Positions 9,269 to 18,341 of a DNA stretch of 64,000 nt are shown here, in pieces. The DNA is from Paraurantiacibacter namhicola (GTDB taxonomy: Bacteria > Pseudomonadota > Alphaproteobacteria > Sphingomonadales > Sphingomonadaceae). A program made the position numbers and the translations under genes. The notes under the pieces are model-generated. The model had not been told where the DNA came from. It saw only the letters and a list, made by a program, of their open reading frames with translations, and did not search any database. The DNA lies in NCBI RefSeq assembly GCF_001687545.1, contig NZ_CP016545.1, positions 310,001 to 374,000 of the forward strand. The letters are read 5' to 3'. Each line of letters opens with the position of its first letter. The stretch's first letter is position 1.

Positions 9269-10632
9269 GACAGTACCTCCTTCAGCGCAGCACAGAGGGC
9301 ATCGATATCGTCCTCGCCGGAGGTTTCGGTCACGCAGACCAGCAGCGCATCGTGCAATTCTGCATTGCCGGGGAACAGGCGGCCGAGCGAAACGCCCGCC
9401 AGCACGCCGTCATCCGCCAGCTTGCGCACCACGTCGCGCGCGTCGCGGCCGATGCGGATAGTGAATTCGTTGAAGAAACTCTCGTTCAGCACGCTGACGC
9501 CGGGGATCTGCGCCAACCGCTCCGCCGCAAGGCAGGCGAGGCGGTGGTTCTCCGCCGCCAGCGCGGTCAGGCCCTTCTCGCCCAGCAGCGTCATGTGCAC
9601 GCTGAAGGCCAGGGCGCACAGCCCGCTATTGGTGCAGATGTTGCTCGTCGCCTTCTCGCGCCGGATATGCTGCTCGCGCGTGGAGAGCGTCAGCACGAAG
9701 CCGCGCTTGCCATCGGCATCCACCGTCTCGCCGCAAAGGCGACCCGGCATCATGCGCACATGCTTCTGGTCGCGCACGGCGAAGAGGCCAAGATACGGCC
9801 CGCCGAATTGCAGGCCGACACCGATGGCCTGGCCTTCGCCCACCACGATATTGGCGCCCAGCTCTCCGGGAGACTGGATCGCGCCCAGCGCCACCGGTTC
9901 GGTATTCACGGCGATCAGCAGCGCGCCCGCCGCGTGCGCGGCCTCGGCGATGCGGGCGAGGTCCGGCAGGCGGCCGAGCACGTCGGGATATTGCACCACG
10001 ACGCAGGAGGTCTCGCCATCGATCAGGCCGATCAGCGCGTCATCGTCCGGCGCGGGCGTGAGGCTCGGCGCGCCGCCGGCGATCTCGTCATCGGTGAACT
10101 TGGCCATGGTGCGCACGACTTCGGCGTAATGCGGATGCAGCGCATCGGAGAGCACGACCTTGCGCTTCTTGCCGCGCGCGATGCGGCTGGCCATGGCCAC
10201 GGCTTCCCAGCACGCCGTCGAGCCATCATACATGCTCGCATTGGCCACCGCGCAGCCATAAAGGCGCGCGACCTGCGTCTGGAATTCGAAGAGCATCTGC
10301 AGCGTGCCCTGCGCGATTTCCGGCTGGTAAGGCGTGTAAGCGGTCAGGAACTCGCCGCGCTGGATGATGTGATCGACCGATGCGGGCACGTGGTGGCGAT
10401 AGGCCCCCGCACCAAGGAAGAACGGCGCATCCGCTGCCGCGAGGTTCTTCTTCGACAAGCGGCGCATGTGCTTCTCGACCGCCATTTCGCCGGCATGGGT
10501 CGGCAGGCCGCGGATCGGCCCATCCAGCCGCGCGGCTTCCGGAACATCGACAAACAGGTCGTCGATGGAGGAGGCCCCCACGGCATCGAGCATGGCGCCG
10601 CGATCGGCATCGGTCAGGGGTAAGTAGCGCAT
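9265..10632 (-). CDS. gcvPA: Glycine dehydrogenase (decarboxylating) subunit 1
   Basis: The 455-residue protein is the N-terminal half of the P-protein and begins [15 protein letters not shown], as usual for Gcv[18 protein letters not shown] and the [16 protein letters not shown] stretch are family signatures. It lacks the PLP lysine, which is on GcvPB, and forms a heterotetramer with it. A 103-nt gap holding two repeat hairpins separates it from gcvH upstream; the gene overlaps gcvPB by 4 nt downstream. Confidence 0.95.
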   Translation of the reverse strand: MRYLPLTDADRGAMLDAVGASSIDDLFVDVPEAARLDGPIRGLPTHAGEMAVEKHMRRLSKKNLAAADAPFFLGAGAYRHHVPASVDHIIQRGEFLTAYTPYQPEIAQGTLQMLFEFQTQVARLYGCAVANASMYDGSTACWEAVAMASRIARGKKRKVVLSDALHPHYAEVVRTMAKFTDDEIAGGAPSLTPAPDDDALIGLIDGETSCVVVQYPDVLGRLPDLARIAEAAHAAGALLIAVNTEPVALGAIQSPGELGANIVVGEGQAIGVGLQFGGPYLGLFAVRDQKHVRMMPGRLCGETVDADGKRGFVLTLSTREQHIRREKATSNICTNSGLCALAFSVHMTLLGEKGLTALAAENHRLACLAAERLAQIPGVSVLNESFFNEFTIRIGRDARDVVRKLADDGVLAGVSLGRLFPGNAELHDALLVCVTETSGEDDIDALCAALKEVLS

Positions 10633-10651
10633 CGTCTCGCTTCTCTCATGA

Positions 10652-10671
10652 GTCCCTGCGAAGGCAGGGAC
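10652..10671. repeat. REP-like hairpin, first of two between gcvH and gcvPA
   Basis: Perfect 8-bp inverted repeat GTCCCTGC / GCAGGGAC with a GAAG loop, followed by CTCTCTC. The arm and the trailing GGGACCTCTCTC are shared with the palindromic element inside ileS at 40272-40350, so both belong to one repeat family. It lies inside the gcv operon and could stabilise or separate mRNA segments. Confidence 0.8.
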
Positions 10672-10700
10672 CTCTCTCGGCAGGGCTGTAGGATTGCGGG

Positions 10701-10723
10701 AGGCCCCGGCCTGCGCCGGGGCT
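10701..10723. repeat. REP-like hairpin, second of two between gcvH and gcvPA
   Basis: Perfect 8-bp inverted repeat GCCCCGGC (10703-10710) / GCCGGGGC (10715-10722) around a CTGC loop. It lies 31 nt from the first hairpin and 13 nt from the gcvH stop. There is no T-run on the minus strand, so it is not a convincing terminator. With its partner it forms a two-hairpin unit typical of bacterial REP pairs. Confidence 0.7.
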
Positions 10724-10735
10724 CACCCCTTGGCA

Positions 10736-11107
10736 TCACAGATTAGCCACGAATTCCTTGTAGCCGTCCTCGTCCATCAGGCCTTCCAGCTCCGACTTGT
10801 CGGCCAGGGTCAGCTTGAAGAACCAGCCTTCGCCTTCCGGATCGGAGTTCACCAGCGCGGGGTCTTCTTCCAGCGCGGGATTGCCTTCGGTGATGACGCC
10901 GGAGACGGGGGCGTAGACGTCGCTTGCCGCCTTCACGCTTTCGACCACGGCCGCCTCGTCACCCTTGGCGAAATCGGCGCCTTCTTCGGGCACTTCGACG
11001 AAGACGATATCGCCCAGCTGTTCCTGCGCGAAATCGGTGATGCCGATGGTGGCATCATCGCCCTCGACTTCGATCCACTCATGCTCCTCGGTAAAATATC
11101 GCGCCAT
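10736..11107 (-). CDS. gcvH: Glycine cleavage system H protein
   Basis: A 123-residue lipoyl carrier protein. The lipoylated lysine is Lys59 in [12 protein letters not shown], and [19 protein letters not shown] is the conserved N-terminal beta-sandwich. It shuttles the aminomethyl group from the P-protein to GcvT and returns electrons to lipoamide dehydrogenase, which is not in this window. Its ATG shares one base with the gcvT stop (TGATG). Two REP-like hairpins follow its stop. Confidence 0.97.
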   Translation of the reverse strand: MARYFTEEHEWIEVEGDDATIGITDFAQEQLGDIVFVEVPEEGADFAKGDEAAVVESVKAASDVYAPVSGVITEGNPALEEDPALVNSDPEGEGWFFKLTLADKSELEGLMDEDGYKEFVANL

Positions 11108-12246
11108 CAGGCTGCTCCCTTGCGGTGGTAATTCTGTTTTACGAACGGCAATTTCGTGACGCGCGTGGGCAGGCGCTTGTTCCGGACCTGCGCTTCGAGC
11201 GCGGTGCCCTCGCCCGCATGGCCGGCCAGCACATATCCCATGGCGATCGGGTGGCCGCGCGTGGGGGAAAACCCGCCGGAGGTCACCACGCCGACTTCCT
11301 CGTCACCGGCATACAGCAAGGCTCCTTCGCGCGCGGGCAGGCGGCCTTCCAGCTCCAGCCCGACGAGGCGCTTCTCCGCGCCCTTCTCCAGCACGGAAAG
11401 CACGCGGTCCGCGCCGGAGAAGCCGCCTTCGGTGCGGCGGCGCTTGCTGATGGCAAAGGACAGGCCTGCGCTGACCGGATCGGTGTCGAGCGACAGGTCA
11501 TGGCCGTAAAGCGGCAGGCCTGCTTCCAGCCGCAGCGAGTCGCGCGCGCCGAGGCCCGCGGGTTTCACTTCCAGTTCGGCGCAAAGCCGCCCGGCCAGCG
11601 TTTCGGCATGTTCGGCAGGCACGGAGATCTCGTAGCCATCCTCGCCCGTATAGCCACTGCGGGTGATTTCGAGATCGAGCATCCCGAACTCCCACGCCCT
11701 GGCCTGCATGAAATAGAAATCCTCATTCACGCCGCGCAGAACGCGCTCCAGCGCCTGAGCCGCCGCCGGGCCCTGCAGCGCCAGCAGCGCGCGGTCCACC
11801 CGGTGAGTCAGGGTTATGTGGTCGGGCAGGCGCTCGGCCAGGAAGGCGATATCACCGTGCTTGGTCGCCCCGTTGACCACCAGGCCGTAACACTCGCCAG
11901 CCTCGTCGCTGGACCAGTTGGTGACCATCAGATCGTCCACGATGCCGCCATTGTCGTCCAGCAGCAGGGAATAGCGCACGCGGCCCGGTTTCAGAGCGGC
12001 GATATCGGCTGGCAGGATGGCTTCCAGCGCCTCTTCAGCGCCCTCGCCGGTCACCACCAGCTGGCCCATGTGGCTGACATCGAACAGGCCGGCACGCTCG
12101 CGCGTCCACTCATGCTCTGCCACGATGCCTTCGTATTGCAGCGGCATTGCATAGCCAGCGAAGGGCACCATGCGCGCGCCCTGCGCCCGGTGCCAGGCAT
12201 CCAGCGGCAGCGTTTTCACATCATCGGTGGCGGAAGGTCCGGCCAT
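11107..12246 (-). CDS. gcvT: Aminomethyltransferase (glycine cleavage T protein)
   Basis: The 379-residue T-protein uses tetrahydrofolate to release ammonia from the aminomethyl group on GcvH, giving 5,10-methylene-THF. Conserved parts are [11 protein letters not shown] near residue 50, [22 protein letters not shown] and [12 protein letters not shown]. It is the first gene of the operon and lies directly behind a tandem glycine riboswitch. Only a weak ribosome binding site (CGGA) precedes the ATG, and it lies in a predicted hairpin. Confidence 0.96.
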   Translation of the reverse strand: MAGPSATDDVKTLPLDAWHRAQGARMVPFAGYAMPLQYEGIVAEHEWTRERAGLFDVSHMGQLVVTGEGAEEALEAILPADIAALKPGRVRYSLLLDDNGGIVDDLMVTNWSSDEAGECYGLVVNGATKHGDIAFLAERLPDHITLTHRVDRALLALQGPAAAQALERVLRGVNEDFYFMQARAWEFGMLDLEITRSGYTGEDGYEISVPAEHAETLAGRLCAELEVKPAGLGARDSLRLEAGLPLYGHDLSLDTDPVSAGLSFAISKRRRTEGGFSGADRVLSVLEKGAEKRLVGLELEGRLPAREGALLYAGDEEVGVVTSGGFSPTRGHPIAMGYVLAGHAGEGTALEAQVRNKRLPTRVTKLPFVKQNYHRKGAA

Positions 12247-12256
12247 GGTGTTTCAT

Positions 12257-12316
12257 CCGACAGGGCGGCACGGCCCGGGTGGACCGTTTGCGTAAGCCGC
12301 ACACCCCCTCTGTCGG
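12257..12316 (-). promoter_or_regulatory. Putative expression-platform hairpin of the glycine riboswitch
   Basis: CCGACAG just after aptamer 2 (plus-strand 12310-12316) is complementary to CTGTCGG about 10 nt before the gcvT start (12257-12263). Pairing would bury the only Shine-Dalgarno-like bases (CGGA) of gcvT. No T-run follows, so control of translation is more likely than termination. The fold is inferred by eye. Confidence 0.45.
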
Positions 12317-12320
12317 GAAA

Positions 12321-12490
12321 ACCTGAGAGCCTGACGCGGGGAATGCCCGCGCTTACACCTTCGGTGGCCCTGCCAGGCAGGGCGCTTTCCAGAGTGCCGG
12401 TGGATTCGCGCCGCGGTCCTTTGGCCTGAGAGATTCCGGGGCGGTTGCTCCTTCGGCGGCGAAGCCATTGCAGGCCCCGCACTCTCCCGT
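12321..12490 (-). promoter_or_regulatory. Tandem glycine riboswitch
   Basis: Read on the minus strand, two glycine aptamers follow each other. Aptamer 1 (about 12490-12426) has GGGAGAG, the core GCCGAAGGAGCAA and closing CCCCGGAATCTCTCAGG. Aptamer 2 (about 12398-12321) has CTCTGGAAAG, core CACCGAAGGTGTAAGC and GGCTCTCAGG. A linker of about 27 nt separates them. These core sequences are diagnostic for the class, which normally turns on the glycine cleavage genes when glycine is bound. It sits 75 nt before gcvT. Confidence 0.95.
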
Positions 12491-12535
12491 GGCGCGCCCG
12501 GACCCGAAGGCCCGGCCGACGCGGCGGACTCCTAA

Positions 12536-12572
12536 GCAAAAACGCCGCCCCGTCAATCGGCGGAGCGGCGTC
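12536..12572 (-). terminator. Rho-independent terminator after malate synthase
   Basis: On the minus strand ACGCCGC (12571-12565) pairs with GCGGCGT (12548-12542), with further C/G pairing inside, followed by a T-run (plus-strand AAAAA at 12538-12542). It begins 23 nt after the glcB stop and lies immediately before the riboswitch leader, insulating the gcv operon from glyoxylate-shunt transcription. Confidence 0.8.
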
Positions 12573-12594
12573 TGTTTGCTGTTGTCGGCAATTT

Positions 12595-14715
12595 TTAGCA
12601 GGCTTTCGCCTTCTTCATCGCCCGCACGCCGTGCAGGATCGGCTCCGTATAGCCCGATGGCTGCGTGGTGCCTTCGAACACAAGCGCCCGCGCGGCCTTG
12701 TAAGCAAGCGATTCGTCCCACCTGCCGGCCATCGGCTCGTAAGCCGGGTCGCCTGCGTTCTGCCCATCGACCTGCGCGGCCATGCGCTGCAGGCTCTCGT
12801 CCACCTGCTGCGGAGTGACGATTTCGTGCTGCAGCCAGTTGGCGATGTGCTGGCTGGAGATGCGCAGCGTGGCGCGGTCTTCCATCAGGCCGACATCGCT
12901 CAGGTCCGGCACCTTGGAGCAGCCCACGCCCTGGTCGATCCAGCGCACGACATAGCCCAGGATGCCCTGCGCATTGTTTTCCAGTTCCTGCGCGATCTCC
13001 TCGGCAGACCAGTCCCCGCTGCCCAGCGGCACGGTGAGCAGGTCCGCCAGCGGCGCGATGCCCTCCTTCGCGCGTTCGGCCTGCCGGTCCTTCACGTCGA
13101 CCTGGTGGTAATGCACCGCGTGCAGCACGGCCGCCGTTGGCGAGGGGACCCATGCGGTGCTGGCCCCGCTCATGGGATGGCCGGTCTTCTCCGCCATCAT
13201 CTGCGCCATGCGGTCAGGCGCGGCCCACATGCCCTTGCCGATCTGCGCCTTGCCGGAAAAGCCGGTGGCGAGGCCGATCTGGACGTTGCGATCTTCATAG
13301 GCGGAAATCCATTTCGCCTGCTTGATCTCGGCCTTGCGGGCAAAAGGCCCGGCCAGCATGGAGGTGTGGATCTCGTCACCCGTCCGGTCCAGGAAGCCGG
13401 TGTTGATGAAGAAGATGCGGTCCTTCACCGCATGAATGCAGGCGGCAAGGTTGGCAGACGTGCGCCGTTCCTCGTCCATCACGCCCACGCGCATGGTATG
13501 ACGCGGCAGGCTGAGCATGTCCTCCACCGCATCGAATACGGCATTGGCAAAGGCGGCCTCTTCCGGGCCGTGCATCTTGGGCTTCACGACATAGATTGCG
13601 CCGTGGCGGGAATTGCGCCCGATGTCGCTGCGGGGGCCGAGGCCCTCGATATCGTGCAGGCCGATCGCGCCGGTCACAACGGCGTCCAGCAGGCCTTCGG
13701 GCGCTTCGCTGCCATCGGGCAGGCGCACGGCAGGCGTGGTCATCAAATGGCCGACATTGCGCACCAGCAGCAGGCTGCGGCCCTTCAGGGTGAAGGCGCT
13801 GCCATTCGGCGCGGTATAGTCGCGGTCGGCCTCGCTCCGGCGGAGCATGGTCTGGCCGCCCTTGGTGAACTCCGCCTCCAGGTCGCCGCGCAGCGCGCCC
13901 ATCCAGTTGCGATAGGCCGCGACCTTGTCCTCGGCATCGACGGCGGCGACGGAATCTTCCAGGTCCACGATGGTGGAAAGCGCCGCTTCGAGCCGGATAT
14001 CGGCCACGCCCGCCGCATCGGTTTTCCCGATGGGATGGTCGCGGTCGATCACGATTTCGATATGCAGGCCGTTGTGGACGAGCAGGATGTTCTCGCCCGC
14101 GCGGCCAGCCAGCTGTGCAGGGTCGGCGAGGTCCGGCGCCTGGCCGTCCCAGTCGCTCCACCTGCCCGCTGCCAGCGGCACGGCCTCGTCCAGGAAGGCC
14201 CGTCCGCGCGCCACCACGGCGGCACCGCGCGCTTCGTCATAACCGCCCGGCGGCGGCGCGGAGCCGTCCAGCGCATCGGTACCGTAAAACGCGTCGTACA
14301 GGCTGCCCCAGCGCGCATTGGCGGCGTTGAGCAGGAAGCGGGCGTTCAGAACCGGCACCACCAGCTGCGGCCCGGCGATGTCGGCAATTTCGGGGTCGGC
14401 CGGCGGCGGGGCGATGGCGAAGGCCTCGGGCTCTTCCACCAAATAACCGATTTCGCGCAGGAAGGCCTCGGGCGCGCCGCCCTTGCCGGGATTGTCCCTG
14501 TGCCAGTCGTCGATCTGCGCTTGCAGGCTCTCGCGCACGGCCAGCAGCCGGGCATTGCGCGGGGCGAAGCGGTCCATGATGCCGGCAAAGCCGCGCCAGA
14601 AGGCGGCGACGTCGCGGCCCGTGCCCGGCAGGACTTCGTCCTCCAGGAAAGCGGCAAGCGGGGCGGCGATTGCCAGCCCCGCCCGCTCTACCATGCCGTG
14701 GGTGTGCGTGTTCAT
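12595..14715 (-). CDS. glcB: Malate synthase G
   Basis: The enzyme (706 residues from the chosen start) condenses glyoxylate with acetyl-CoA to malate, the second step of the glyoxylate shunt. Family signatures are [20 protein letters not shown] at the N-terminus, [48 protein letters not shown], and [15 protein letters not shown] then [10 protein letters not shown] toward the C-terminus. I chose the ATG at 14715 (MNTHTHGM), preceded by AGGGA, because it matches the length of known MSG. An upstream in-frame ATG at 14769 overlaps the preceding 66-aa gene by 4 nt and would add 18 unconserved residues. A terminator follows. Confidence 0.94.
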   Translation of the reverse strand: MNTHTHGMVERAGLAIAAPLAAFLEDEVLPGTGRDVAAFWRGFAGIMDRFAPRNARLLAVRESLQAQIDDWHRDNPGKGGAPEAFLREIGYLVEEPEAFAIAPPPADPEIADIAGPQLVVPVLNARFLLNAANARWGSLYDAFYGTDALDGSAPPPGGYDEARGAAVVARGRAFLDEAVPLAAGRWSDWDGQAPDLADPAQLAGRAGENILLVHNGLHIEIVIDRDHPIGKTDAAGVADIRLEAALSTIVDLEDSVAAVDAEDKVAAYRNWMGALRGDLEAEFTKGGQTMLRRSEADRDYTAPNGSAFTLKGRSLLLVRNVGHLMTTPAVRLPDGSEAPEGLLDAVVTGAIGLHDIEGLGPRSDIGRNSRHGAIYVVKPKMHGPEEAAFANAVFDAVEDMLSLPRHTMRVGVMDEERRTSANLAACIHAVKDRIFFINTGFLDRTGDEIHTSMLAGPFARKAEIKQAKWISAYEDRNVQIGLATGFSGKAQIGKGMWAAPDRMAQMMAEKTGHPMSGASTAWVPSPTAAVLHAVHYHQVDVKDRQAERAKEGIAPLADLLTVPLGSGDWSAEEIAQELENNAQGILGYVVRWIDQGVGCSKVPDLSDVGLMEDRATLRISSQHIANWLQHEIVTPQQVDESLQRMAAQVDGQNAGDPAYEPMAGRWDESLAYKAARALVFEGTTQPSGYTEPILHGVRAMKKAKAC

Positions 14716-14765
14716 GCCATCTTCCCTATCGGGCGAGGGGCTGCGTTCAAGCACGGCCTCGGTCG

Positions 14766-14966
14766 TCATGCCGCATCGCTTTTCGCCGTGGCGGGCGTGT
14801 GGCGCGGCGGACGTTCGCCGAAGCGGCCCAGCCGGTGGTGCAAGTTGACGTATTTCTCGACGCCTTCTTCGCCATCATGGGCGCGGATGTATTCCACCAC
14901 CGCTGCGCGCAGCAGGCGGAAATCCTCGGTCGAGAAAACGGGGCGGGCCATTGTCGGTTCGGCCAT
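14766..14966 (-). CDS. Small conserved-looking protein between aceA and glcB
   Basis: A 66-residue [22 protein letters not shown] at its start, with a predicted helical core containing [17 protein letters not shown] and NLHHRLGRF, and a disordered tail. I recognise no domain. It lies 62 nt after aceA and ends on or just before the malate synthase start, on the same strand, so it is probably co-expressed with the glyoxylate shunt. A role there, for example in enzyme regulation, is only a guess from position. Confidence 0.65.
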   Translation of the reverse strand: MAEPTMARPVFSTEDFRLLRAAVVEYIRAHDGEEGVEKYVNLHHRLGRFGERPPRHTPATAKSDAA

Positions 14967-15028
14967 TTCTACTCTCCTTTGAGTGGCCGCTGCCGTGGGG
15001 GTTGGCAGCGGCCCATTCTCGCAGCGGA

Positions 15029-16624
15029 TTACGCCGCGAACTGATTCATCGTGTTGTCCTTGCCGCCGGCCTTCAGGGCCGCTTCGCCGGCAAAGGCTTC
15101 CTTGTGGTCGTCCCCGATGTCGGAGCCGGCCATGTTCTGGTGCTTCACGCAGGCGATGCCCTGGCGGATTTCCTCGCGCTGGACGGTCTTGACGTAGCCC
15201 AGCATGCCATCGTCGCCGAAGTAACGCTTGGCGAGGTTGTCCGTGGAAAGCGCCGCGGTGTGATACGTCGGCAGCGTGATCAGGTGGTGGAAGATCCCCG
15301 CCCGCTTCGCGCCGTCGGCCTGGAAGGTGCGGATGCGCTCATCCGCCTCGGCCGCCAGCTCGCTGTCGTCGTAATGCTGGCTCATCAGCATGGCGCGATC
15401 GTAATCGGTCACGTCGCGGCCTTCCGCTTCCCAGGCATCGTAAACCTGCTGGCGGAAGTTCAGCGTCCAGTTGAAGCTGGGCGAGTTGTTATACACCAGC
15501 TTGGCATCGGGCACGACTTCGCGGATCCGGTCGACCATGCCGGCGATCTGCTCGACATGCGGCTTCTCGGTCTCGATCCACAGCAGGTCCGCACCGTTCT
15601 GGAGCGAGGTGATGCAGTCGAGCACGCAGCGGTCCTCGCCCGTGCCGGGGCGGAACTGGTAAAGGTTGGAGGGCAGGCGTCGTGGTCTGAAAAGCCCGCC
15701 CTCCCGGCTGATAAGGACTTCTCCCGTCCCGATATCCGCCGTGTCCACTGCCTCGCAATCGAGGAAGCTGTTGTACTGGTCGCCGAGGTCGCCCGGCTCC
15801 TTGGTGAAAGCGATCTGCTTGGTCAGGCCTGCGCCCAGCGAATCGGTGCGGGCAACGATGATGCCATCGTCCACGCCCAGTTCGAGGAAGGCGTAACGGA
15901 TCGCGCGGATTTTCTGCAGGAAGTCCTCGTGCGGCACGGTGACCTTGCCGTCCTGGTGGCCGCACTGCTTCTCGTCCGACACCTGGTTTTCGATCTGCAG
16001 CGCGCAGGCGCCGGCCTCGATCATCTTCTTGGCGAGGAGATACGTCGCCTCGGCATTGCCGAAGCCGGCATCGATATCGGCGATGATCGGCACGACATGC
16101 GTCTGATGATCGTCGATGGCATGCAGCAGGCGGTGCGTGTTCATCACGTCGCCGCTGGCCTTGGCCTCGTCCAGCTCGCGGAACAGGCCGCCCAGCTCGC
16201 GCGCATCGGCCTGGCGAAGGAAGGTGTACAGTTCCTCGATCAGCGCGGGCACGCTCGTCTTTTCATGCATGGACTGGTCGGGAAGCGGGCCGAATTCGCT
16301 GCGCAGCGCGGCCACCATCCAGCCGGACAGGTACAGGTACTTGCCCTTGGTCGTGCCGAAATGCTTCTTGATGCTGATCATCTTCTGCTGGCCGATGAAA
16401 CCGTGCCAGCAGCCCAGCGACTGCGTGTAATTGGCCGGGTCCGCATCGTAAGCGGCCATGTCTTCGCGCATGATCTTTGCAGTGTAACGCGCGATGTCGA
16501 GGCCGGTGCGAAAGCGGTTCTGCAATTCCATGCGGGCCGCGGCTTCGGGATCGATGCCGGTCCAGCGCGGGCCTTCGTCTGCGATCAGGTCACGCTTTGC
16601 GGCGAGTATCTGGCTGTAAGTCAT
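15029..16624 (-). CDS. aceA: Isocitrate lyase
   Basis: The 531-residue enzyme splits isocitrate into glyoxylate and succinate, the entry to the glyoxylate shunt. The active-site motif is KQCGH (Cys221), the variant found in the long isocitrate lyases of Pseudomonas type; IADIDAGFGN and RTDSLGAGL are further conserved parts. The ATG at 16624 starts MTYSQILAAK, the normal family start; the frame stays open 90 nt further into the promoter region, which I discount. The gene is divergent from a ScfR-type regulator. Confidence 0.96.
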   Translation of the reverse strand: MTYSQILAAKRDLIADEGPRWTGIDPEAAARMELQNRFRTGLDIARYTAKIMREDMAAYDADPANYTQSLGCWHGFIGQQKMISIKKHFGTTKGKYLYLSGWMVAALRSEFGPLPDQSMHEKTSVPALIEELYTFLRQADARELGGLFRELDEAKASGDVMNTHRLLHAIDDHQTHVVPIIADIDAGFGNAEATYLLAKKMIEAGACALQIENQVSDEKQCGHQDGKVTVPHEDFLQKIRAIRYAFLELGVDDGIIVARTDSLGAGLTKQIAFTKEPGDLGDQYNSFLDCEAVDTADIGTGEVLISREGGLFRPRRLPSNLYQFRPGTGEDRCVLDCITSLQNGADLLWIETEKPHVEQIAGMVDRIREVVPDAKLVYNNSPSFNWTLNFRQQVYDAWEAEGRDVTDYDRAMLMSQHYDDSELAAEADERIRTFQADGAKRAGIFHHLITLPTYHTAALSTDNLAKRYFGDDGMLGYVKTVQREEIRQGIACVKHQNMAGSDIGDDHKEAFAGEAALKAGGKDNTMNQFAA

Positions 16625-16713
16625 GATGGCGTTATCCGTCCTTGGGTTGTCTTCTGGACGGACCATGCAGCGGACGTGCGCCTGCGAAAATCGCTTGCAG
16701 TGTCGCGTTGTCA

Positions 16714-16740
16714 AACTTTACAAGAATGTGTTGTAAAGTT
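16714..16740. promoter_or_regulatory. Perfect inverted repeat, probable operator between aceA and its regulator
   Basis: AACTTTACAA (16714-16723) and TTGTAAAGTT (16731-16740) are perfect 10-bp arms around a 7-nt AT-rich spacer. On the minus strand the repeat abuts a consensus -35 box TTGACA (16714-16709) directed at aceA, with a weaker -10 candidate (GATTTT) 16 nt on. The site is AT-rich in an otherwise GC-rich region. I infer it is the binding site of the divergent XRE/ScfR-type regulator. Confidence 0.7.
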
Positions 16741-16778
16741 GTAAGCACTCGACACAGGCGGAAAGTCAGGAGCCGGAT

Positions 16779-18179
16779 ATGGCGCGCAAGGCAATCTACA
16801 TGGGCCCGCGGATGAAGCGCGTGCGGCGCGACCGGGGGCTGACGCAGGCCAACATGGCGGAGGATCTCGGCGTCTCCCCCAGCTATATCGCCCTGATGGA
16901 GCGCAACCAGCGTCCCGTCACCGCCGAGCTGCTGCTGAACCTGGCCACCACATACGGCATCGATATCGCCGACCTGGCGGACGGGGCGGAGGAAGAGCTG
17001 GGCACGCGGCTGGAGGGGGCCCTGCGCGACCCGATCTTTGCCGATATCGACCTGCCCGCGCTCGACGCCGCCGATATTGCCACATCCTATCCCGGTTTTG
17101 CCGAGGCGTTCCTGCGCCTGCAGACCGCGTTCGAGGAAGAGCGGCTGGCCCTGGCCGAGCGGATGGACAGCGCGGAAGGGAGCGCCGCGCCCGGCACCAG
17201 CGACCCGGTGGGCGAGGCGCGCGCCTTCTTGGCCGCACGGCAGAACTGCTTCCCAGCGCTGGATGCGAGCGCAGCGGAACTGGCGAGCGAGCTGGGCAGT
17301 ATCGAGGCGCTGTCGGCGCGCCTGCAGGACAATCACGGGCTGGAGGTGCGCTTCGTCGATGCGGGCCTGCTGCTGGGGGCGCTGCGCTTCCTCGATTACC
17401 ACCGCCGCCGCCTGTTGCTGAACGAACGGCTGGACCTGTCATCGCGCCGCTTCCAGCTGGCGCTGCAGGTGGCGATCCTGGAACAGGGCGAGGCCATTGC
17501 GCCGCTGGTAGAGGAAGGTCGCTTGCAATCCGAGGATGCGGCCATGCTGGTACGCCGCGCCTTGCAATCCTATTGGGCTGGCGCGCTGATCATGCCCTAT
17601 CGCCCCTTCCTGAAGGCCGCGCGGGAGCTGCGCTATGACGTGGAGGCGCTGGCCGGGCGCTTCGGGACCAGCTTCGAACAGGTCGCCCACCGCCTGACCA
17701 CTCTGCGCCAGCCGGGCGAGGAAGGCATCCCGTTCTTCTTCCTGCGGGTGGACCGGGCGGGCAATGTTTCGAAACGGCTGGACGGGGCAGGCTTCCCCTT
17801 CGCGCGCCATGGCGGGGCCTGCCCGCTGTGGAACGTGCACCATGCCTTCGCCGCGCCGGGGCAGGTCATCGCGCAGGAGATCGAGCTGCCGGACGGCGAG
17901 CGCTACGTCTCCATCGCGCGCACGGTGAAATCGGGTGGCGGCGCCTTCGATGCGCCCGCCGCGCTACGCAGTGTGGCGCTGGCCTGCCCGGCAAGCCATT
18001 CCGCCGAACTGGTCTATTCCTCTACACTGGAAGGCCGCGAGCCGACCCCCATCGGCGTCGCCTGCCGCCTGTGCCACCGCCCCCACTGCATCGCCCGAAG
18101 CGCCCCGCCCATGGGCCGCGAAATGAGCCCCACCGCTTACCGCGACACGGGCGTGCCGTTTGCGTTCTCGGGGGAGTGA
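16779..18179 (+). CDS. XRE-family regulator of short-chain fatty-acid/glyoxylate metabolism (ScfR/RamB-like)
   Basis: A 466-residue regulator with an N-terminal XRE helix-turn-helix (about residues 8-65, including GLTQANMAEDLGVSPSYIAL), a central ImmA/IrrE-like peptidase-fold section (RRFQLALQVAILEQGE, then FGTSFEQVAHRLTTLRQPG) and a C-terminal DUF2083 domain with clustered Cys and His (GVACRLCHRPHC). This architecture is that of RamB/ScfR proteins, which control aceA and glcB or acyl-CoA genes in response to acyl-CoA status. Its divergence from aceA across an inverted repeat supports the role. A good AGGAG lies 7 nt before the ATG. Confidence 0.88.
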   Translation: MARKAIYMGPRMKRVRRDRGLTQANMAEDLGVSPSYIALMERNQRPVTAELLLNLATTYGIDIADLADGAEEELGTRLEGALRDPIFADIDLPALDAADIATSYPGFAEAFLRLQTAFEEERLALAERMDSAEGSAAPGTSDPVGEARAFLAARQNCFPALDASAAELASELGSIEALSARLQDNHGLEVRFVDAGLLLGALRFLDYHRRRLLLNERLDLSSRRFQLALQVAILEQGEAIAPLVEEGRLQSEDAAMLVRRALQSYWAGALIMPYRPFLKAARELRYDVEALAGRFGTSFEQVAHRLTTLRQPGEEGIPFFFLRVDRAGNVSKRLDGAGFPFARHGGACPLWNVHHAFAAPGQVIAQEIELPDGERYVSIARTVKSGGGAFDAPAALRSVALACPASHSAELVYSSTLEGREPTPIGVACRLCHRPHCIARSAPPMGREMSPTAYRDTGVPFAFSGE

Positions 18180-18194
18180 TGGCTGTAAGAAGGC

Positions 18195-18268
18195 TGGAGC
18201 GGGTAAGGGGAATCGAACCCCTCTAGCTAGCTTGGAAGGCTAGAGCATTACCACTATGCTATACCCGC
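18195..18268 (-). tRNA. tRNA-Gly (anticodon UCC)
   Basis: The minus strand gives a complete 74-nt cloverleaf: acceptor GCGGGTA/TACCCGC, D-arm with AGTGGTAAT, anticodon stem CTAGC/GCTAG enclosing CTTCCAA, and T-arm GGGG-TTCGATT-CCCC. The discriminator is U and CCA is encoded (18197-18195). It stands alone downstream of the OmpA-like gene on the same strand. Confidence 0.97.
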
Positions 18269-18341
18269 ATTCCCAGCGCAGCGCGCTTGCCACCGATGGG
18301 CGCGCGTCGTCAAGCATCCGGTTCGGGCGGACCTCCGGCAA

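Noticed and set aside
12353-13153. 266-codon minus-strand ORF across the riboswitch and the end of malate synthase
   Set aside because: It is out of frame with glcB and covers riboswitch RNA and a terminator.
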